A stretch of 62,167 bases of DNA, from NCBI RefSeq assembly GCF_000590885.1, contig NZ_JFHN01000013.1, positions 1-62,167 of the forward strand, read 5' to 3'. Every line of letters starts with the position of its first letter. The first letter of the stretch is position 1. Made by a program: the position numbers and the translations under genes. Positions 47,240 through 58,318 of this stretch are shown piece after piece. Source of the DNA: Erwinia mallotivora. GTDB lineage: Bacteria > Pseudomonadota > Gammaproteobacteria > Enterobacterales > Enterobacteriaceae. Under the pieces are notes generated by a model. That model was not told the DNA's origin and ran no database searches. It worked only from the letters and a program-made list of their open reading frames with translations.

Positions 47240-48031
47240 TCAGAATGCGTAGTGATGATATCCCATCTGTTCAGAAATAATTCTTCCCGCCTGATGCAAC
47301 ATCTTCACATAAGTGCTTTTGTCCTCTTCGGAGAAACGCAGCGTCGGGAAAGAGATGCTCAGCCCCGCCACAACCACGCCAAAACGATCAAACACCGGCA
47401 CGGCGATGCAGCGTAGTCCTTCTTCCTGTTCTTCATTATCTTCGCCGTACCCCTGCGCCCGCACGCTGTCCAGCACAGGCAGGAGTGCTTCGGCACTGCT
47501 TACCGTACGGGGCGTACTTTGGGTGAATTCGACGCCGGAAAGGATCTCCTGCACTTCCGCCCTGTCGCGCCAGGCGAGCAGTACTTTACCAATTGCCGTA
47601 CTGTGCAGCGGATTACGGCGACCAATGCGGGAATACATCCGCAGGTTATAAAGTGAGTCGATTTTGTGAATGTAAACAATGCTGTCCTCTTCCAGAGCGC
47701 CCAGATGAATGGTTTCGCGGGTCTGCCGCGAGATTTCCCGCATCTGTATGTCTGCGCTACGGATCAGGTCCACGTTCTGTAAGGCTTTCGCCCCCAGTTC
47801 GAACAGTTTCAGCGTCAAAGTATATTTTTCTGATTCGCCTTCCTGTGCAATATAACCCAGCGTTTTCATCGTCTGTAAAAAGCGATAGACAGTGCTTTTT
47901 GACATCATCAACCGCTGTGAGAGTTCAGTGATGCCATGTTCCCTGCCCTCGCCTAACGCCTGTAAGATGCCAAAAACCTTCAGCACCGATGAGACAGAAT
48001 CCGGCTGTTTGTCCATATCGTCCTTCGTCAT
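47240..48031 (-). CDS. kdgR: Transcriptional repressor KdgR
   Basis: A 263-residue IclR-family repressor of pectin and hexuronate catabolism genes; same length as E. coli KdgR. HTH: GITELSQRLMMSKSTVYRFLQTM (residues about 37-60). The effector domain responds to 2-keto-3-deoxygluconate. The ATG at 48031 is chosen because the product then starts like the family (MTKDDMDKQPDSVSSV). In plant-associated relatives it also controls pectinases, but none is in this window. Confidence 0.95.
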   Translation of the reverse strand: MTKDDMDKQPDSVSSVLKVFGILQALGEGREHGITELSQRLMMSKSTVYRFLQTMKTLGYIAQEGESEKYTLTLKLFELGAKALQNVDLIRSADIQMREISRQTRETIHLGALEEDSIVYIHKIDSLYNLRMYSRIGRRNPLHSTAIGKVLLAWRDRAEVQEILSGVEFTQSTPRTVSSAEALLPVLDSVRAQGYGEDNEEQEEGLRCIAVPVFDRFGVVVAGLSISFPTLRFSEEDKSTYVKMLHQAGRIISEQMGYHHYAF

Positions 48032-48060
48032 ACTGAAACCTTTTATGATTGTTTTATAAA

Positions 48061-48081
48061 AAATGGAACGGCATTTCCAGT
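48061..48081. promoter_or_regulatory. KdgR-box-like palindrome in the kdgR-yebQ region
   Basis: AAATGGAACGGCATTTCCAGT contains the dyad TGGAA-N6-TTCCA and resembles the KdgR operator (WWWTRAAAYRYYRTTTYAWWW), with mismatches. It lies 30 bp upstream of kdgR, a place consistent with autoregulation or control of divergent yebQ. Confidence 0.45.
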
Positions 48082-48225
48082 ATACGTTTGGCTGTGTCAA
48101 TGCTGCAACATCTGCCATTAAATAAGCGTATTTACATCTGCTGATGGTTTTAGCCGGGCGTCATACTGGAATAGTCCCGGAAAACCATTAGCATAGTGGT
48201 ACTCACTTCCCTCTGATACGAAACT

Positions 48226-49593
48226 ATGCCGCAATTATCACCACAGGACGGTCTGCCCGTTCCCCAACGTTATGGTGCTATCATGGCCATTGCGCTGGGC
48301 ATCACCGTCGCCGTGCTGGACGGTGCCATTGCTAATGTTGCCCTGCCCAGCATCGCCCGCGAGTTACATGCCAGCCCGGCAGAGTCGGTCTGGATTATCA
48401 ATGCTTATCAGCTGGCTATCATCACTTCGCTGCTGTCTCTCTCTTTTCTCGGGGATATTCTTGGTTACCGTCGCATTTATCAGTCCGGTCTGGTGCTGTT
48501 TACCTGCACCTCACTGTTATGTGCATTCTCAGATTCACTCGGCATGCTCACCCTGGCCCGTGTGATGCAGGGCTTCGGCGGTGCCGCTCTGATGAGTGTC
48601 AATACGGCGTTAATCAGGATTATCTACCCGCAACGTTTTCTGGGCCGGGGAATGGGAATCAACTCGCTGATTGTTGCCGTTTCCACTGCCGCCGGACCGA
48701 CGGTGGCAGCGGCGGTGCTCTCTGTTGCTTCCTGGAAATGGCTGTTTCTGATCAATATCCCGGTGGGCGTGCTGGCACTTTTTCTCGCATGGCGTTTTCT
48801 TCCGGAAAACAGCCAAAAAAGTCAGGGACAGCGCTTCGACATCCCCAGTGCTGTTATGAACGCCCTCACCTTTGGCCTGCTGATTTCCGCTATCAGTGGT
48901 TTTGCTCAACGACAAAATAACGGGCTGATTCTGGCAGAAATCGCAGGGCTGCTGGTTACGGGTTTTTTCTTTATTCGCCGCCAGCTACGCCTGCCTTTTC
49001 CTCTTTTACCGGTTGATTTATTGCGGATCCCGATTTTTTCCCTGTCGATAGGCACGTCGGTATGCTCGTTCTGCGCCCAGATGCTGGCGATGGTATCCCT
49101 GCCCTTTTTCCTGCAAAACGTGCTGCAACGTGATGAAGTGGCAACCGGTCTGTTGCTGACCCCCTGGCCTCTGGCAACAATGGTGATGGCACCCATTGCA
49201 GGCAGGCTGATTGAGCATTACCACGCAGGCCTTCTTGGCGCGATTGGTCTGGCGATGTTTGCGGGTGGATTACTTTCGCTGGCACTGCTACCTGCTGCAC
49301 CTGACGATGTGAATATTATCTGGCGCATGGCACTTTGCGGGGCCGGTTTTGGTCTGTTCCAGTCGCCCAATAACCACACCATCGTCTCTTCTGCACCACG
49401 GCATCGCAGCGGTGGAGCCAGCGGTATGCTCGGTACTGCACGCCTGCTTGGTCAGACCAGCGGCGCGGCGCTGGTTGCACTGATGTTTAATTTGTTTGAT
49501 GCCCGGGGCACTCATGCTTCTTTATTGACAGCAGCGGTCTTTGCCTCAGTTGCTGCGGTGGTCAGTGCGCTGCGTATCAGCAGAACGCCCTGA
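48226..49593 (+). CDS. yebQ: Putative MFS transporter YebQ
   Basis: A 455-residue membrane protein (E. coli YebQ 457) with about 14 helices, of the drug:proton antiporter DHA2 type. Motif GDILGYRRIYQSGL is near residue 77, with VWIINAYQLAI (DHA2 motif) before it. Substrate not established. It is divergent from kdgR. Confidence 0.93.
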   Translation: MPQLSPQDGLPVPQRYGAIMAIALGITVAVLDGAIANVALPSIARELHASPAESVWIINAYQLAIITSLLSLSFLGDILGYRRIYQSGLVLFTCTSLLCAFSDSLGMLTLARVMQGFGGAALMSVNTALIRIIYPQRFLGRGMGINSLIVAVSTAAGPTVAAAVLSVASWKWLFLINIPVGVLALFLAWRFLPENSQKSQGQRFDIPSAVMNALTFGLLISAISGFAQRQNNGLILAEIAGLLVTGFFFIRRQLRLPFPLLPVDLLRIPIFSLSIGTSVCSFCAQMLAMVSLPFFLQNVLQRDEVATGLLLTPWPLATMVMAPIAGRLIEHYHAGLLGAIGLAMFAGGLLSLALLPAAPDDVNIIWRMALCGAGFGLFQSPNNHTIVSSAPRHRSGGASGMLGTARLLGQTSGAALVALMFNLFDARGTHASLLTAAVFASVAAVVSALRISRTP

Positions 49594-49602
49594 GTGTAAA
49601 AA

Positions 49603-49632
49603 ACCCTGTCAGCACAGTGATGCTGACAGGGT
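49603..49632. terminator. Bidirectional terminator between yebQ and htpX
   Basis: A perfect 12-bp stem (ACCCTGTCAGCA with its complement) and 6-nt loop, ten bases after the yebQ stop codon. It serves two convergent genes. Confidence 0.88.
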
Positions 49633-49675
49633 ATGGTGAGGGACCTGCTGAGCGTTATCAGCGCAGCTTTTACCA

Positions 49676-50557
49676 CTATTTCAGGTATTGCCCGCTACGT
49701 AATGCTTCGATGCGCTTGTCCAGCGGGGGATGCGACATAAAGAGTTCGCTCAACGATTTCGATTTGCCGTTGATGCAGAACGCCATCATGGTGCTGGCTT
49801 CCTGCGGCTCATAGCTGGTTTTCAGACGTTGCAGGGCGGCAATCATTTTTTCACGACCCACCAACTTTGCAGAACCGGCATCGGCGTGAAATTCACGGTG
49901 ACGTGAGAACCACATGGTGATGATGCTGGCGATAATGCCAAACACCAGTTCCAGCACCATCGATACCACAAAATAGACCAGCGGATTGCCGTTGCTGCTC
50001 TCTCCTTCATCGCGATCGCCTGAGAGAAAGCCAGCGGCTATCTGAGCAATAATGCGTGAAATGAAGATAACGAAGGTATTTACGATACCCTGAATCAGCG
50101 TCATGGTGACCATATCACCATTGGCGATATGGCTGATCTCGTGGGCCAGCACCGCTTCAGCTTCATCGCGGCTCATATTTTGTAACAGACCGGTGGACAC
50201 CGCGACCAGCGATGCATCACGACGCGCGCCGGTGGCAAATGCATTGATGTCCGGCGCGTGATAAATGGCCACCTGAGGCATGGCGATCCCCGCCTGCTGA
50301 GCCTGCTGTGCAATGGTCTGCATCAGCCAGCGTTCCGTTTCGTTGCGCGGCTGTTCAATCACCTCGCCACCGACGGAACGTAGCGCCATCCATTTAGACA
50401 TCAGCAGTGAAACAAACGCACCGCCGAAGCCAAACAGACCCGCCATAATCATCAGGCCCTGTACACTGCTTGACTGGATCCCTGTCAGGCTGAGTATCAG
50501 CCCAAAAACCAACATCACGCCCAGGTTGGTCAACAGGAAAAGCGCAATACGCATCAT
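49676..50557 (-). CDS. htpX: Membrane metalloprotease HtpX
   Basis: A 293-residue inner-membrane zinc protease (same as E. coli), part of the Cpx-controlled quality control of membrane proteins with FtsH. The zinc motif HEISH is at residues 139-143; two N-terminal and two later helices flank the active site. The acidic third ligand lies in [14 protein letters not shown]. Confidence 0.97.
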   Translation of the reverse strand: MMRIALFLLTNLGVMLVFGLILSLTGIQSSSVQGLMIMAGLFGFGGAFVSLLMSKWMALRSVGGEVIEQPRNETERWLMQTIAQQAQQAGIAMPQVAIYHAPDINAFATGARRDASLVAVSTGLLQNMSRDEAEAVLAHEISHIANGDMVTMTLIQGIVNTFVIFISRIIAQIAAGFLSGDRDEGESSNGNPLVYFVVSMVLELVFGIIASIITMWFSRHREFHADAGSAKLVGREKMIAALQRLKTSYEPQEASTMMAFCINGKSKSLSELFMSHPPLDKRIEALRSGQYLK

Positions 50558-50762
50558 AAAATTTTTTCTTCCTCAGTTAACAAAAAATGCTTATAACAGC
50601 CCCTATCCTATGGGCATTGCAAAACATTTCAAGCTATGGACCCATTTAACTCACTTAAAAAACATAACTTTACACTTTCTGGCAACACAGTGTTCCGGTG
50701 CTGAAAATCGCTGTCAGAAAAGGTGAAGTTTGCGCATGAAATAAGAAAATTCAGGTAAAAAA

Positions 50763-50786
50763 AAAGCACAGCTCTCGCTGTGCTTT
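50763..50786 (-). terminator. Terminator of proQ-prc
   Basis: A 9-bp stem (AAAGCACAG with CTGTGCTTT) and 6-nt loop, ending on the minus strand in nine T. It starts a few bases past the prc stop codon. Confidence 0.92.
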
Positions 50787-50791
50787 GTGGG

Positions 50792-52831
50792 TTATTTTGC
50801 TGCCGTGGGTGGCGCCTGGGTTTTCTCAAGCTGTGCCAGGTCGTTAGCAATATTGACCGTTTCATCAAGATACGGATCGGGCTCTTTGTAATCTTTAGGC
50901 AAATCGTCGAGTTTCGCTAACGGCTTCTTGCCCTCACGCTGCATACGGGCGTTGATTCGTTCCAGACGAAGTGCATCATCTTCATGATTCTCTTTCTCAC
51001 GCTCGGCAAGATTAAGCGAGATGATGTTGCGCTTGTCCTTGTTAGCGTTAAACCGCGCGATGTCCTTAATGATGTACTGGAATTCCGTATCTCTGGCGAT
51101 CCGATCCTGATGCATTTTAATCAGCTGCGGCTCCAGCGGTTTTAAATCACCGGTTTTGCTGTAGGTGGCAGCATTAATGCTGTCCCACGGCAGAGCATTG
51201 TCTTCAAACTTCTCTCCCGTCTCCACCGCTTCCACACCGGTCGGCATCAGCAGGTCTGGCGTCACCCCTTTACGCTGGGTACTGCCGCCATTCACCCGGT
51301 AAAACTTCTGGATGGTGTAAGTGATGGATCCCAGAGCAGGCCACTCCGGACGGAGCATCTGATCGTAAATGCGATTCAGTGAACGGTACTGCTGAACCGT
51401 CCCTTTACCAAAGGTCGGTTCGCCGACAATCAGCGCGCGGCCATAATCCTGCATCGCGGCGGCGAAAATTTCGGATGCTGAAGCACTGAAACGGTCAACC
51501 AGCACCACCAGTGGACCTTTGTAATAGACGATGCCGTCGTTGTCACTGTCTTCGCGAACTTTACCGTTGTTATCACGCACCTGAACCACCGGGCCAGATG
51601 GAATAAACAGGCCGGAAAGAGAAACCGCTTCGGTCAGCGCTCCCCCGCCATTGGTGCGCAAATCGATTACCACGCTGTCCACGTTCTGTTTTTGCAGTTT
51701 TTGCAACTGCACCTTCACGTCATCTGTCAGACCAACATAGAATCCTGGAATATCCAGTACGCCGACTTTTTCTTTGCCGACATTGTGCACACTCATTTTT
51801 ACCGCACGGTCTTCCAGACGGATTTTTTCACGCGTCAGGGTAACGGTCCGGGTTTTGGTGCCTTTACCGGCAGGTAAAATTTCCAGACGGACTTTGCTGC
51901 CTTTTGGACCTTTAATCTGCGCCACCACATCATCCAGCCGCCAGCCGATGACATCAACCACTGGCTTACCGGGCTGGCCCACGCCGACAATGCGATCGCC
52001 AACGGTTATGGATTTGCTTTTTGCCGCCGGTCCGCCCGCCACCATCGAGTTGATCACCGTGTAATCATCATCCATCTGAAGCACGGCACCGATTCCCTCC
52101 AGAGAGAGGCTCATCTCGGTATTGAACTGGTCAGTATTGCGTGGTGAAAGGTAACTGGTATGGGGATCGATTTCGCGGGCAAAGGCCGTCATCGCCAGCT
52201 GGAAAACGTCCTCACTGTTGCTCTGGGCCAGTCGGCGAATCGCGAACTGATAGCGTTTTGTCAGGACATCACGAATTTCTTTCTCGTTTTTTCCCGCCAG
52301 TTTGAGGCTCAGCTCGTCATATTTGACTTTTGCATCCCACAGCTGATTCAGCTCTGCGGTGCTTTTGGGCCACGGAGACTTGCTGCGATCGATATCAATG
52401 GTGTCGTTGCCGGTGAAACTCATCGGCCGGTTGAGTACGGTCAACGCATACTGATAGCGTTCAAAGCGACGTTGCTGAGCAAGGTTGTAGAGATCATAAA
52501 ATACATCCAGCTTGCCGCTTTTCAGTTCATCACCGAGGGTGGTTTTTTTCCCGGCGTACTGATCGACATCTGATGCCAGCAGAACGTTGTGGTTGTAGTC
52601 GAGAAGGTTAAGATAGCGGGCAAAAATCTTCTCTGAGAAAGCCTGGTCCAGATCAAACTGACGATAGTGCGAGCGGGTGAAGCGTGACGTTACGCGTTCA
52701 CTGACTGTCGCATGCTGCGGCTCCTGATGGAGCTGCGGGATCTGATCTGCGCGCGTAATGGTATCGGCAGCAAACACATTACCTGCCAGAAACAGACCAG
52801 CGATAACGGTGGTTCTGAAAAAATTGTTCAT
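50792..52831 (-). CDS. prc: Tail-specific protease Prc (Tsp)
   Basis: A 679-residue periplasmic protease (E. coli 682) that processes FtsI and degrades SsrA-tagged proteins and MepS. The signal peptide ends near FAAD (residue 22). A PDZ domain is around residue 240 (IGAVLQMDDDYTVINSM and following). The Ser-Lys dyad lies in RFSASASEIFAAAM and GEPTFGKGTVQ. It is 19 bp downstream of proQ and probably co-transcribed. Confidence 0.97.
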   Translation of the reverse strand: MNNFFRTTVIAGLFLAGNVFAADTITRADQIPQLHQEPQHATVSERVTSRFTRSHYRQFDLDQAFSEKIFARYLNLLDYNHNVLLASDVDQYAGKKTTLGDELKSGKLDVFYDLYNLAQQRRFERYQYALTVLNRPMSFTGNDTIDIDRSKSPWPKSTAELNQLWDAKVKYDELSLKLAGKNEKEIRDVLTKRYQFAIRRLAQSNSEDVFQLAMTAFAREIDPHTSYLSPRNTDQFNTEMSLSLEGIGAVLQMDDDYTVINSMVAGGPAAKSKSITVGDRIVGVGQPGKPVVDVIGWRLDDVVAQIKGPKGSKVRLEILPAGKGTKTRTVTLTREKIRLEDRAVKMSVHNVGKEKVGVLDIPGFYVGLTDDVKVQLQKLQKQNVDSVVIDLRTNGGGALTEAVSLSGLFIPSGPVVQVRDNNGKVREDSDNDGIVYYKGPLVVLVDRFSASASEIFAAAMQDYGRALIVGEPTFGKGTVQQYRSLNRIYDQMLRPEWPALGSITYTIQKFYRVNGGSTQRKGVTPDLLMPTGVEAVETGEKFEDNALPWDSINAATYSKTGDLKPLEPQLIKMHQDRIARDTEFQYIIKDIARFNANKDKRNIISLNLAEREKENHEDDALRLERINARMQREGKKPLAKLDDLPKDYKEPDPYLDETVNIANDLAQLEKTQAPPTAAK

Positions 52832-52850
52832 GCCCTGATTGGCCTCCGTC

Positions 52851-53537
52851 TCAGAACTGCAAGTGTTCTGCGCGCACGATCATCGCAAGGCCAGAAGCCA
52901 GCTGGACGCGGACGCCATCTTTAGTTACTTCAAGAATGGTTGCATCCATCGCATTTTTTCCCGCAGTCACTTTAATACTCTGGCCCACCTGTAAAGCACG
53001 GGTATCAGTGACAGGTGCGGTGCGGGGAGACGCCTTGGGGGCAGCTGTTGGCTGACGCTCTGCGCTGTTACTTTGCGGCTTGTTGCGCGCCTGACGCGGC
53101 CGTTCACCTTCTGCGGCAGGTTTACGGGCAGGTTTGCGTGGACGGCGGGGAGCCGTTTCTTCACCCGCTTCACGTTTTTTCGCCTGCTGCTGCTCACGAT
53201 GTGCCTGTACACGCGCTTTTGCTTCTTCAAGCTGCTTACGCGCATGTTCCACGTGCTGCTCGTCAAGAACACCACAGGGATTACCATCAAGGTCAACACG
53301 GGTCGCACCAGCTTTGATGCCGTAAAGGTAACGCCAGCTGGAGGTGTAAAGCCGTAATGCAGAACGAAGTTGAGTTTTACTCAGATTCATTTCGCCCTGA
53401 ACGCGTTCGACCAGATCCTGAAAGATCCCGATTTTGAGCGGTCTGGCTTCGCCTTCCGCACTAAAACACTGAGGAAAGCGTTCGGCCAGAAAGGTAATAA
53501 CTTCTTTGCTGCTATTCAACTTGGGTTGATTTTCCAT
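52851..53537 (-). CDS. proQ: RNA chaperone ProQ
   Basis: A 228-residue global RNA-binding protein. The N-terminal FinO domain (to about residue 120) includes [18 protein letters not shown] highly basic linker rich in K, R, P and A follows, and the C-terminal Tudor-like domain has [22 protein letters not shown]. coli ProQ is 232. It is first of proQ-prc. Confidence 0.96.
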   Translation of the reverse strand: MENQPKLNSSKEVITFLAERFPQCFSAEGEARPLKIGIFQDLVERVQGEMNLSKTQLRSALRLYTSSWRYLYGIKAGATRVDLDGNPCGVLDEQHVEHARKQLEEAKARVQAHREQQQAKKREAGEETAPRRPRKPARKPAAEGERPRQARNKPQSNSAERQPTAAPKASPRTAPVTDTRALQVGQSIKVTAGKNAMDATILEVTKDGVRVQLASGLAMIVRAEHLQF

Positions 53538-53633
53538 GAAATTTCCTGATTACAACGGGTTGCCAACAAGCCGCAGGCATGAACAGGCGTCATTATAATG
53601 ACACCATCGGCAAATGCTACGTGATCCAGCGCT

Positions 53634-54134
53634 TTAGCTGCGTTTCATGTGAATAAATTTTTCCACATCAGACCCGGCAAGTACCTCGCAAAGCCCGGCA
53701 GTAAGGGTTGACAGCCCCTTTTCATCCTCGCTGTCGAAGCGGTTATATTCCACACTGTCGATATCGAGTACGCCGATAATCTGGCCGTTAACCACCAGCG
53801 GTAAAACAATTTCAGCATTACTGGCAGCATCGCAGGCAATATGACCGGGGAAAGCATGGACATCATCCACCCGCTGAACACGGTTCTCACTGACTGCGGT
53901 GCCACATACGCCCTTGCCAACCGGGATACGTACGCAGGCAATTTTGCCCTGAAAAGGCCCCAGCACCAGCGTATCTGCTTCCGTGAGCAGGTAAAAACCC
54001 ACCCAGTTGACGCCGTCGAGACGCTCATACAACAGAGCACTGCAATTGCTCAACACCGCGAGAAAACTGCTCTCCCCGGCAATAAGTGCACCTGAATCCC
54101 GATTCAGGTCCGAATAATACTCAGCTTTTGTCAT
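53634..54134 (-). CDS. msrC: Free methionine-(R)-sulfoxide reductase MsrC (YebR)
   Basis: A 166-residue GAF-domain enzyme (fRMsr) that reduces free methionine R-sulfoxide with thioredoxin. The catalytic cysteines are visible in KIACVRIPVGKGVCGTAV and HIACDAASNAEIVLPL. E. coli MsrC is 165. It is divergent from letA. Confidence 0.95.
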   Translation of the reverse strand: MTKAEYYSDLNRDSGALIAGESSFLAVLSNCSALLYERLDGVNWVGFYLLTEADTLVLGPFQGKIACVRIPVGKGVCGTAVSENRVQRVDDVHAFPGHIACDAASNAEIVLPLVVNGQIIGVLDIDSVEYNRFDSEDEKGLSTLTAGLCEVLAGSDVEKFIHMKRS

Positions 54135-54269
54135 CTTTTAACCATTGTGAAAGCATCTCGCAGTAACCGTTTCGGTTACGCCAGATAAAAATAAGCATTA
54201 AATATACTGTCAGACAAGGTGAATGATTCTGTTAGTTAATATAACCTTATTCACCAGGAGCAAGTGAGC

Positions 54270-54281
54270 ATGACCAGGTAG
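54270..54281 (+). other. Three-codon minigene upstream of letA
   Basis: ATG-ACC-AGG-TAG with a CAGGAG ribosome site 9 bases upstream, in the msrC-letA intergenic leader. Minigenes ending in rare AGG codons can stall ribosomes. It may be a chance occurrence. Confidence 0.25.
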
Positions 54282-54369
54282 GGTCCGTTAATCGCTATGG
54301 CGACCAGAAAACTTAACCCTGCCCTGCACCTGAACTGTTGCCCGGGCCTGGAGCACCCTGTTCAGGATC

Positions 54370-55614
54370 ATGAAAATATACGCCATCAGCCACGCTTTGC
54401 CTCAGGCACGTTATCAGCGTTGCCCCCAATGCGATACCCTTTTTTCCTTACCAGATGTTAAATCGGACCAGTCAGCGCACTGCCCGCGCTGCAATGCGAG
54501 GATCCTTAACGGCCGCGACTGGTCGATGACCCGCCTGATGGCGATGGCTGTCACTATGCTGCTGCTGATGCCCTTTGCCTTTAACGAATCACTGCTGACC
54601 GTTCACCTGCTGGGCACCACTATTCGCGCCAGTCTGCTGGAGGGGATTCTTCAGATGGCCCAACAGGGCGATGTGATCACCGCCGCAATGGTCGCCTTCT
54701 GCACTATCGGCGCACCGGCAACGCTGGTGGCGTCTTTTGCCTGGCTGTGGTTCGGTAACAGGCTGGGAATGAATCTGCGGCCGGTATTACTGATGCTTGA
54801 ACGGCTGAAAGAGTGGGTGATGCTGGATATTTACCTGGTGGGTATTGCGGTCGCGTCGATAAAAGTCAAAGACTACGCGGATATCCAGGCCGGGCCGGGG
54901 CTGGTTGCATTCATTTCACTGACCGTCCTCAGCCTGATAACGCTTATTCATACCAATGTTGAGCAACTCTGGCATCGCTTTTATCCGCAACTACAGCCCC
55001 ATGTCACACCTGAGCAGTTGCAGGTCTGTCTGAGTTGCCATCACACCGGGTTGCCGGACGATCGTGGCCGTTGCCCGCGCTGCCACACGCCTCTTTATTT
55101 CCGACGTCGTTACAGCCTGCAAAAATCCTGGGCGGCGTTAATCGCGTCGATCGTGCTGTTGATCCCGGCTAATCTGCTGCCGATTTCCGTCATTTATCTC
55201 AACGGTGCAAAACAACAGGACACCATTCTTTCCGGCATCATGTCACTGGCTTCCGGAAATGTTCCGGTGGCCGCCGTGGTTTTTATTGCCAGTATTCTGG
55301 TGCCTTTTACTAAAGTCATTGTGCTGGTCACGTTGTTAATCAGCATTCATTTTAATTGTGAACAGGGGCTGAAAACCCGGGTGCGTCTGCTACGGGTGGT
55401 TACCTGGGTAGGCCGGTGGTCAATGCTCGATCTGTTTGTCATTTCACTCACCATGTCGCTGGTCAATCGCGATCAGCTGCTGGCTTTTACCATGGGACCG
55501 GCTGCCTTCTATTTTGGCGCAGCGGTTATACTCACTATCCTTGCCGTTGAGTGGCTGGATAGCCGTTTACTTTGGGATGCACATGCAACAGGAAACGCCG
55601 ACTACACCGACTAA
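54370..55614 (+). CDS. letA: Lipid transport protein LetA (YebS, PqiA-like)
   Basis: A 414-residue inner-membrane protein (E. coli YebS 427). Two zinc-ribbon pairs (CPQC and CPRC near residues 18 and 38; CLSCHH and CPRCH near 220) each precede a four-helix membrane domain. It partners LetB in phospholipid transport between the membranes. In-frame upstream codons include a stop and no better start, so this protein is shorter than E. coli's at the N-terminus. It overlaps letB by 32 bp. Confidence 0.95.
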   Translation: MKIYAISHALPQARYQRCPQCDTLFSLPDVKSDQSAHCPRCNARILNGRDWSMTRLMAMAVTMLLLMPFAFNESLLTVHLLGTTIRASLLEGILQMAQQGDVITAAMVAFCTIGAPATLVASFAWLWFGNRLGMNLRPVLLMLERLKEWVMLDIYLVGIAVASIKVKDYADIQAGPGLVAFISLTVLSLITLIHTNVEQLWHRFYPQLQPHVTPEQLQVCLSCHHTGLPDDRGRCPRCHTPLYFRRRYSLQKSWAALIASIVLLIPANLLPISVIYLNGAKQQDTILSGIMSLASGNVPVAAVVFIASILVPFTKVIVLVTLLISIHFNCEQGLKTRVRLLRVVTWVGRWSMLDLFVISLTMSLVNRDQLLAFTMGPAAFYFGAAVILTILAVEWLDSRLLWDAHATGNADYTD

Positions 55615-58219
55615 CGCACGCATCAAAAGCAGGCGTAAGATTTCACCGTTCTGGCTGCTGCCTTTTATTGCATTGCTGATTGCAGGCTCGCTGGTCTGGA
55701 CTAATTATCAGGAGCGCGGAACCACCGTCACCATTGATTTTGCCTCGGCTGATGGCATCGTGCCGGGCAGAACGCCGGTGCGTTATCAGGGGGTGGAGGT
55801 CGGTCTGGTGCAGGGGATCAGCATGACCGACGATCTGCGCACGATAAAAATTAAAGCCAGTATCAAAAGCGACATGAAAGACGCGCTACGCGAGGATACC
55901 CAGTTCTGGTTGGTGACGCCAAAAGCGTCTCTGGCCGGGGTATCCGGACTCGATGCTCTGGTGGGCGGTAACTATATTGGCATGGTGCCCGGTAAGGGGA
56001 AACCCCGTGACACCTTTGTGGCGCTGGATACCCAGCCCAAATACCGGGTCAACGCTGGCGAAATGCTGATTCATCTGCACACGCCAGACCTTGGCTCACT
56101 CAATTCCGGCTCGCTGGTCTATTTCCATAAAATTCCTGTTGGGCGGGTCTATGACTACAGCATTAATTCGGGCAATCAGGACGTCACGGTGGATGTGCTG
56201 ATCGAACGTCGCTTCACTAATCTGGTGAAAAAGGACAGTCGTTTCTGGAACGTTTCGGGGGTCAAAGCCGATGTCAGCCTGAGCGGTGCTAAAGTTCAAC
56301 TGGAAAGCCTGGCCGCGCTGGTAAATGGTGCCATTGCTTTCGATTCGCCAGAACAATCGCCGCAGGCCAAAACCGACGACAACTATGACCTGTATCCCGA
56401 CCTCGCTCACAGCCAGCGCGGGGTAAATATCACTCTTGATCTGCCTGACGGCAAAAACCTGAAAGCGAACAGTACGCCGCTGATGTACCAGGGGCTGGAA
56501 GTTGGCACCCTGACTGGCCTGACGCTGCAATCCGACGGCAAAGTGACCGGCTCTCTGACCATCGACCCATCGGTCACCGGTCTGATGCGTACCGGCACGC
56601 GAATTGAAATGCGCAGTCCCAAAGTCAGCCTGACCGACACCAGCCTCAGCGCGCTACTGACCGGTAACACGCTGGAGTTAATTCCCGGAGAAGGCGAACC
56701 ACAGGACCATTTCACCGTACTGAAAAGTAATGAGTCACTGCTCCAGCAGCCTGCCACGCTGGCGGTCACGCTGACGGCTCCGGAAAGCTACGGCATCGAT
56801 GCAGGTCAGCCCGTTGTGCTGCATGGTATGCACATTGGCCAGGTCGTCAGTCGGCAACTGAATGAACAGGGCGTCAGCTTTGTGATTGCTATCGCCCCCG
56901 ATTACCGCCAACTGGTTCACGGAGACAGTAAATTTATTATCAACAGTCGACTGGACGTCAAATTTGGTCTGGACGGCATGGAGGTGCTGGGTGCCAGCGC
57001 AGGCGAGTGGGTTGATGGCGGCATCCGTCTCGACCCCGGCAGCAAAGGCAGCGTTAAAAGCAGCTATCCGCTGTACGCCAATGCAGAAAAGGCAGAAGAA
57101 GGGATCACCACCAATCAGTTACCCACCACCCTGACGTTGACCGCCAACAGCCTGCCGGATATTCAGGCCGGCTCCATAGTGCTGTACCGGAAATTCCAGG
57201 TCGGTGAAATCGTTGAGGTGATACCCCAGGCCAATCAGTTTGATGTAAAGGTTCATATTAAACCGCAGTACCGCAAACTGCTGACGCCTAACAGCGTCTT
57301 CTGGTCTGAAGGCGGCGCGCGCGTGCAGCTGAACGGCAGCGGTCTGACCGTGCAGGCCTCACCGCTGAATCGGGCCCTGAAAGGCGCAATCAGTTTTGAT
57401 AATCTGACCGGAGCAGGCGCGGGGCTGACCAGCAGAGACAAACGCGTGCTGTATGCCTCGGAAACCGCTGCCCGGGCAGTCGGCAGCCAGATTACACTCC
57501 ATACCTTCGATGCCAGTAAACTTTCCCCCGGTATGCCGATTCGTTATCTTGGCATCACCATCGGGCAGCTGGAATCGCTGGCGCTGAGCCCGGATAAAAA
57601 CCAGGTGATTGCTAAAGCCGTGCTCTATCCGGAGTACGTGCAGGACTTCGCTCGTCTGGGCAGCCGCTTCTCGGTGGTCTCACCTGAGATCTCCGCCGCC
57701 GGAGTCAGTCATCTGGACACACTGCTTCAGCCTTATATCAATGTTGATCCCGGAAAAGGCCACGGTCAGCGCAGCTTTGAACTTCAGGAATCAACCATTA
57801 CAGATGCGCGTTATCTTGACGGACTCAATGTGGTAATGGATGCACCGGAAGGCGGCTCGCTGTCTGTGGGAACGCCGGTGCTGTTCCGTGGTATCGAAGT
57901 AGGAACGGTAACCGGGACGTCGCTGGGCGCAATGGCTGACCGGGTGCAAATCACCCTGCGTATCAGCAAAAAGTATCAGCATCTGGTGCGCAATAACTCC
58001 ATCTTCTGGCTGGCGTCTGGCTACAATCTGAAGTTCGGCCTGATTGGCGGGGTGGTGAAAACCGGCACCTTCCAGCAGTTTATTCAGGGCGGTATTGCCT
58101 TTGCCACACCGCCGACCGTCCCGCTGGCACCGCAGGCGACATCCGGCAAGCATTTCCTGCTGGAGGATGAAGAGCCGAAAGACTGGCGGAAATGGGGCAC
58201 CGCACTTCCGGCTAATTAA
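55583..58219 (+). CDS. letB: Lipid transport tunnel protein LetB (YebT, seven MCE domains)
   Basis: An 878-residue inner-membrane-anchored periplasmic protein (E. coli 877). One N-terminal helix ([16 protein letters not shown]) is followed by seven MCE repeats, recognisable by recurring [10 protein letters not shown], [10 protein letters not shown], [10 protein letters not shown], [10 protein letters not shown], [10 protein letters not shown] and [14 protein letters not shown] loops. LetB hexamers stack into a tunnel across the periplasm. The ATG at 55583 is inside the end of letA and suggests translational coupling; an ATG six bases earlier is also possible. Confidence 0.96.
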   Translation: MQQETPTTPTNARIKSRRKISPFWLLPFIALLIAGSLVWTNYQERGTTVTIDFASADGIVPGRTPVRYQGVEVGLVQGISMTDDLRTIKIKASIKSDMKDALREDTQFWLVTPKASLAGVSGLDALVGGNYIGMVPGKGKPRDTFVALDTQPKYRVNAGEMLIHLHTPDLGSLNSGSLVYFHKIPVGRVYDYSINSGNQDVTVDVLIERRFTNLVKKDSRFWNVSGVKADVSLSGAKVQLESLAALVNGAIAFDSPEQSPQAKTDDNYDLYPDLAHSQRGVNITLDLPDGKNLKANSTPLMYQGLEVGTLTGLTLQSDGKVTGSLTIDPSVTGLMRTGTRIEMRSPKVSLTDTSLSALLTGNTLELIPGEGEPQDHFTVLKSNESLLQQPATLAVTLTAPESYGIDAGQPVVLHGMHIGQVVSRQLNEQGVSFVIAIAPDYRQLVHGDSKFIINSRLDVKFGLDGMEVLGASAGEWVDGGIRLDPGSKGSVKSSYPLYANAEKAEEGITTNQLPTTLTLTANSLPDIQAGSIVLYRKFQVGEIVEVIPQANQFDVKVHIKPQYRKLLTPNSVFWSEGGARVQLNGSGLTVQASPLNRALKGAISFDNLTGAGAGLTSRDKRVLYASETAARAVGSQITLHTFDASKLSPGMPIRYLGITIGQLESLALSPDKNQVIAKAVLYPEYVQDFARLGSRFSVVSPEISAAGVSHLDTLLQPYINVDPGKGHGQRSFELQESTITDARYLDGLNVVMDAPEGGSLSVGTPVLFRGIEVGTVTGTSLGAMADRVQITLRISKKYQHLVRNNSIFWLASGYNLKFGLIGGVVKTGTFQQFIQGGIAFATPPTVPLAPQATSGKHFLLEDEEPKDWRKWGTALPAN

Positions 58220-58223
58220 TGCC

Positions 58224-58256
58224 AACGGGCAGTCAACACGACTGCCCGTTTTTTTT
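58224..58256 (+). terminator. Terminator of letAB
   Basis: A 10-bp stem (AACGGGCAGT with ACTGCCCGTT) with a 7-nt loop and a T-tract of six or more, starting four bases after the letB stop codon. Confidence 0.94.
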
Positions 58257-58318
58257 CCCGGCAAAGGCTGTGTTAAACTCCCCCCACTTCACTTCTATTG
58301 TCAGACGGAACCTTCCCA

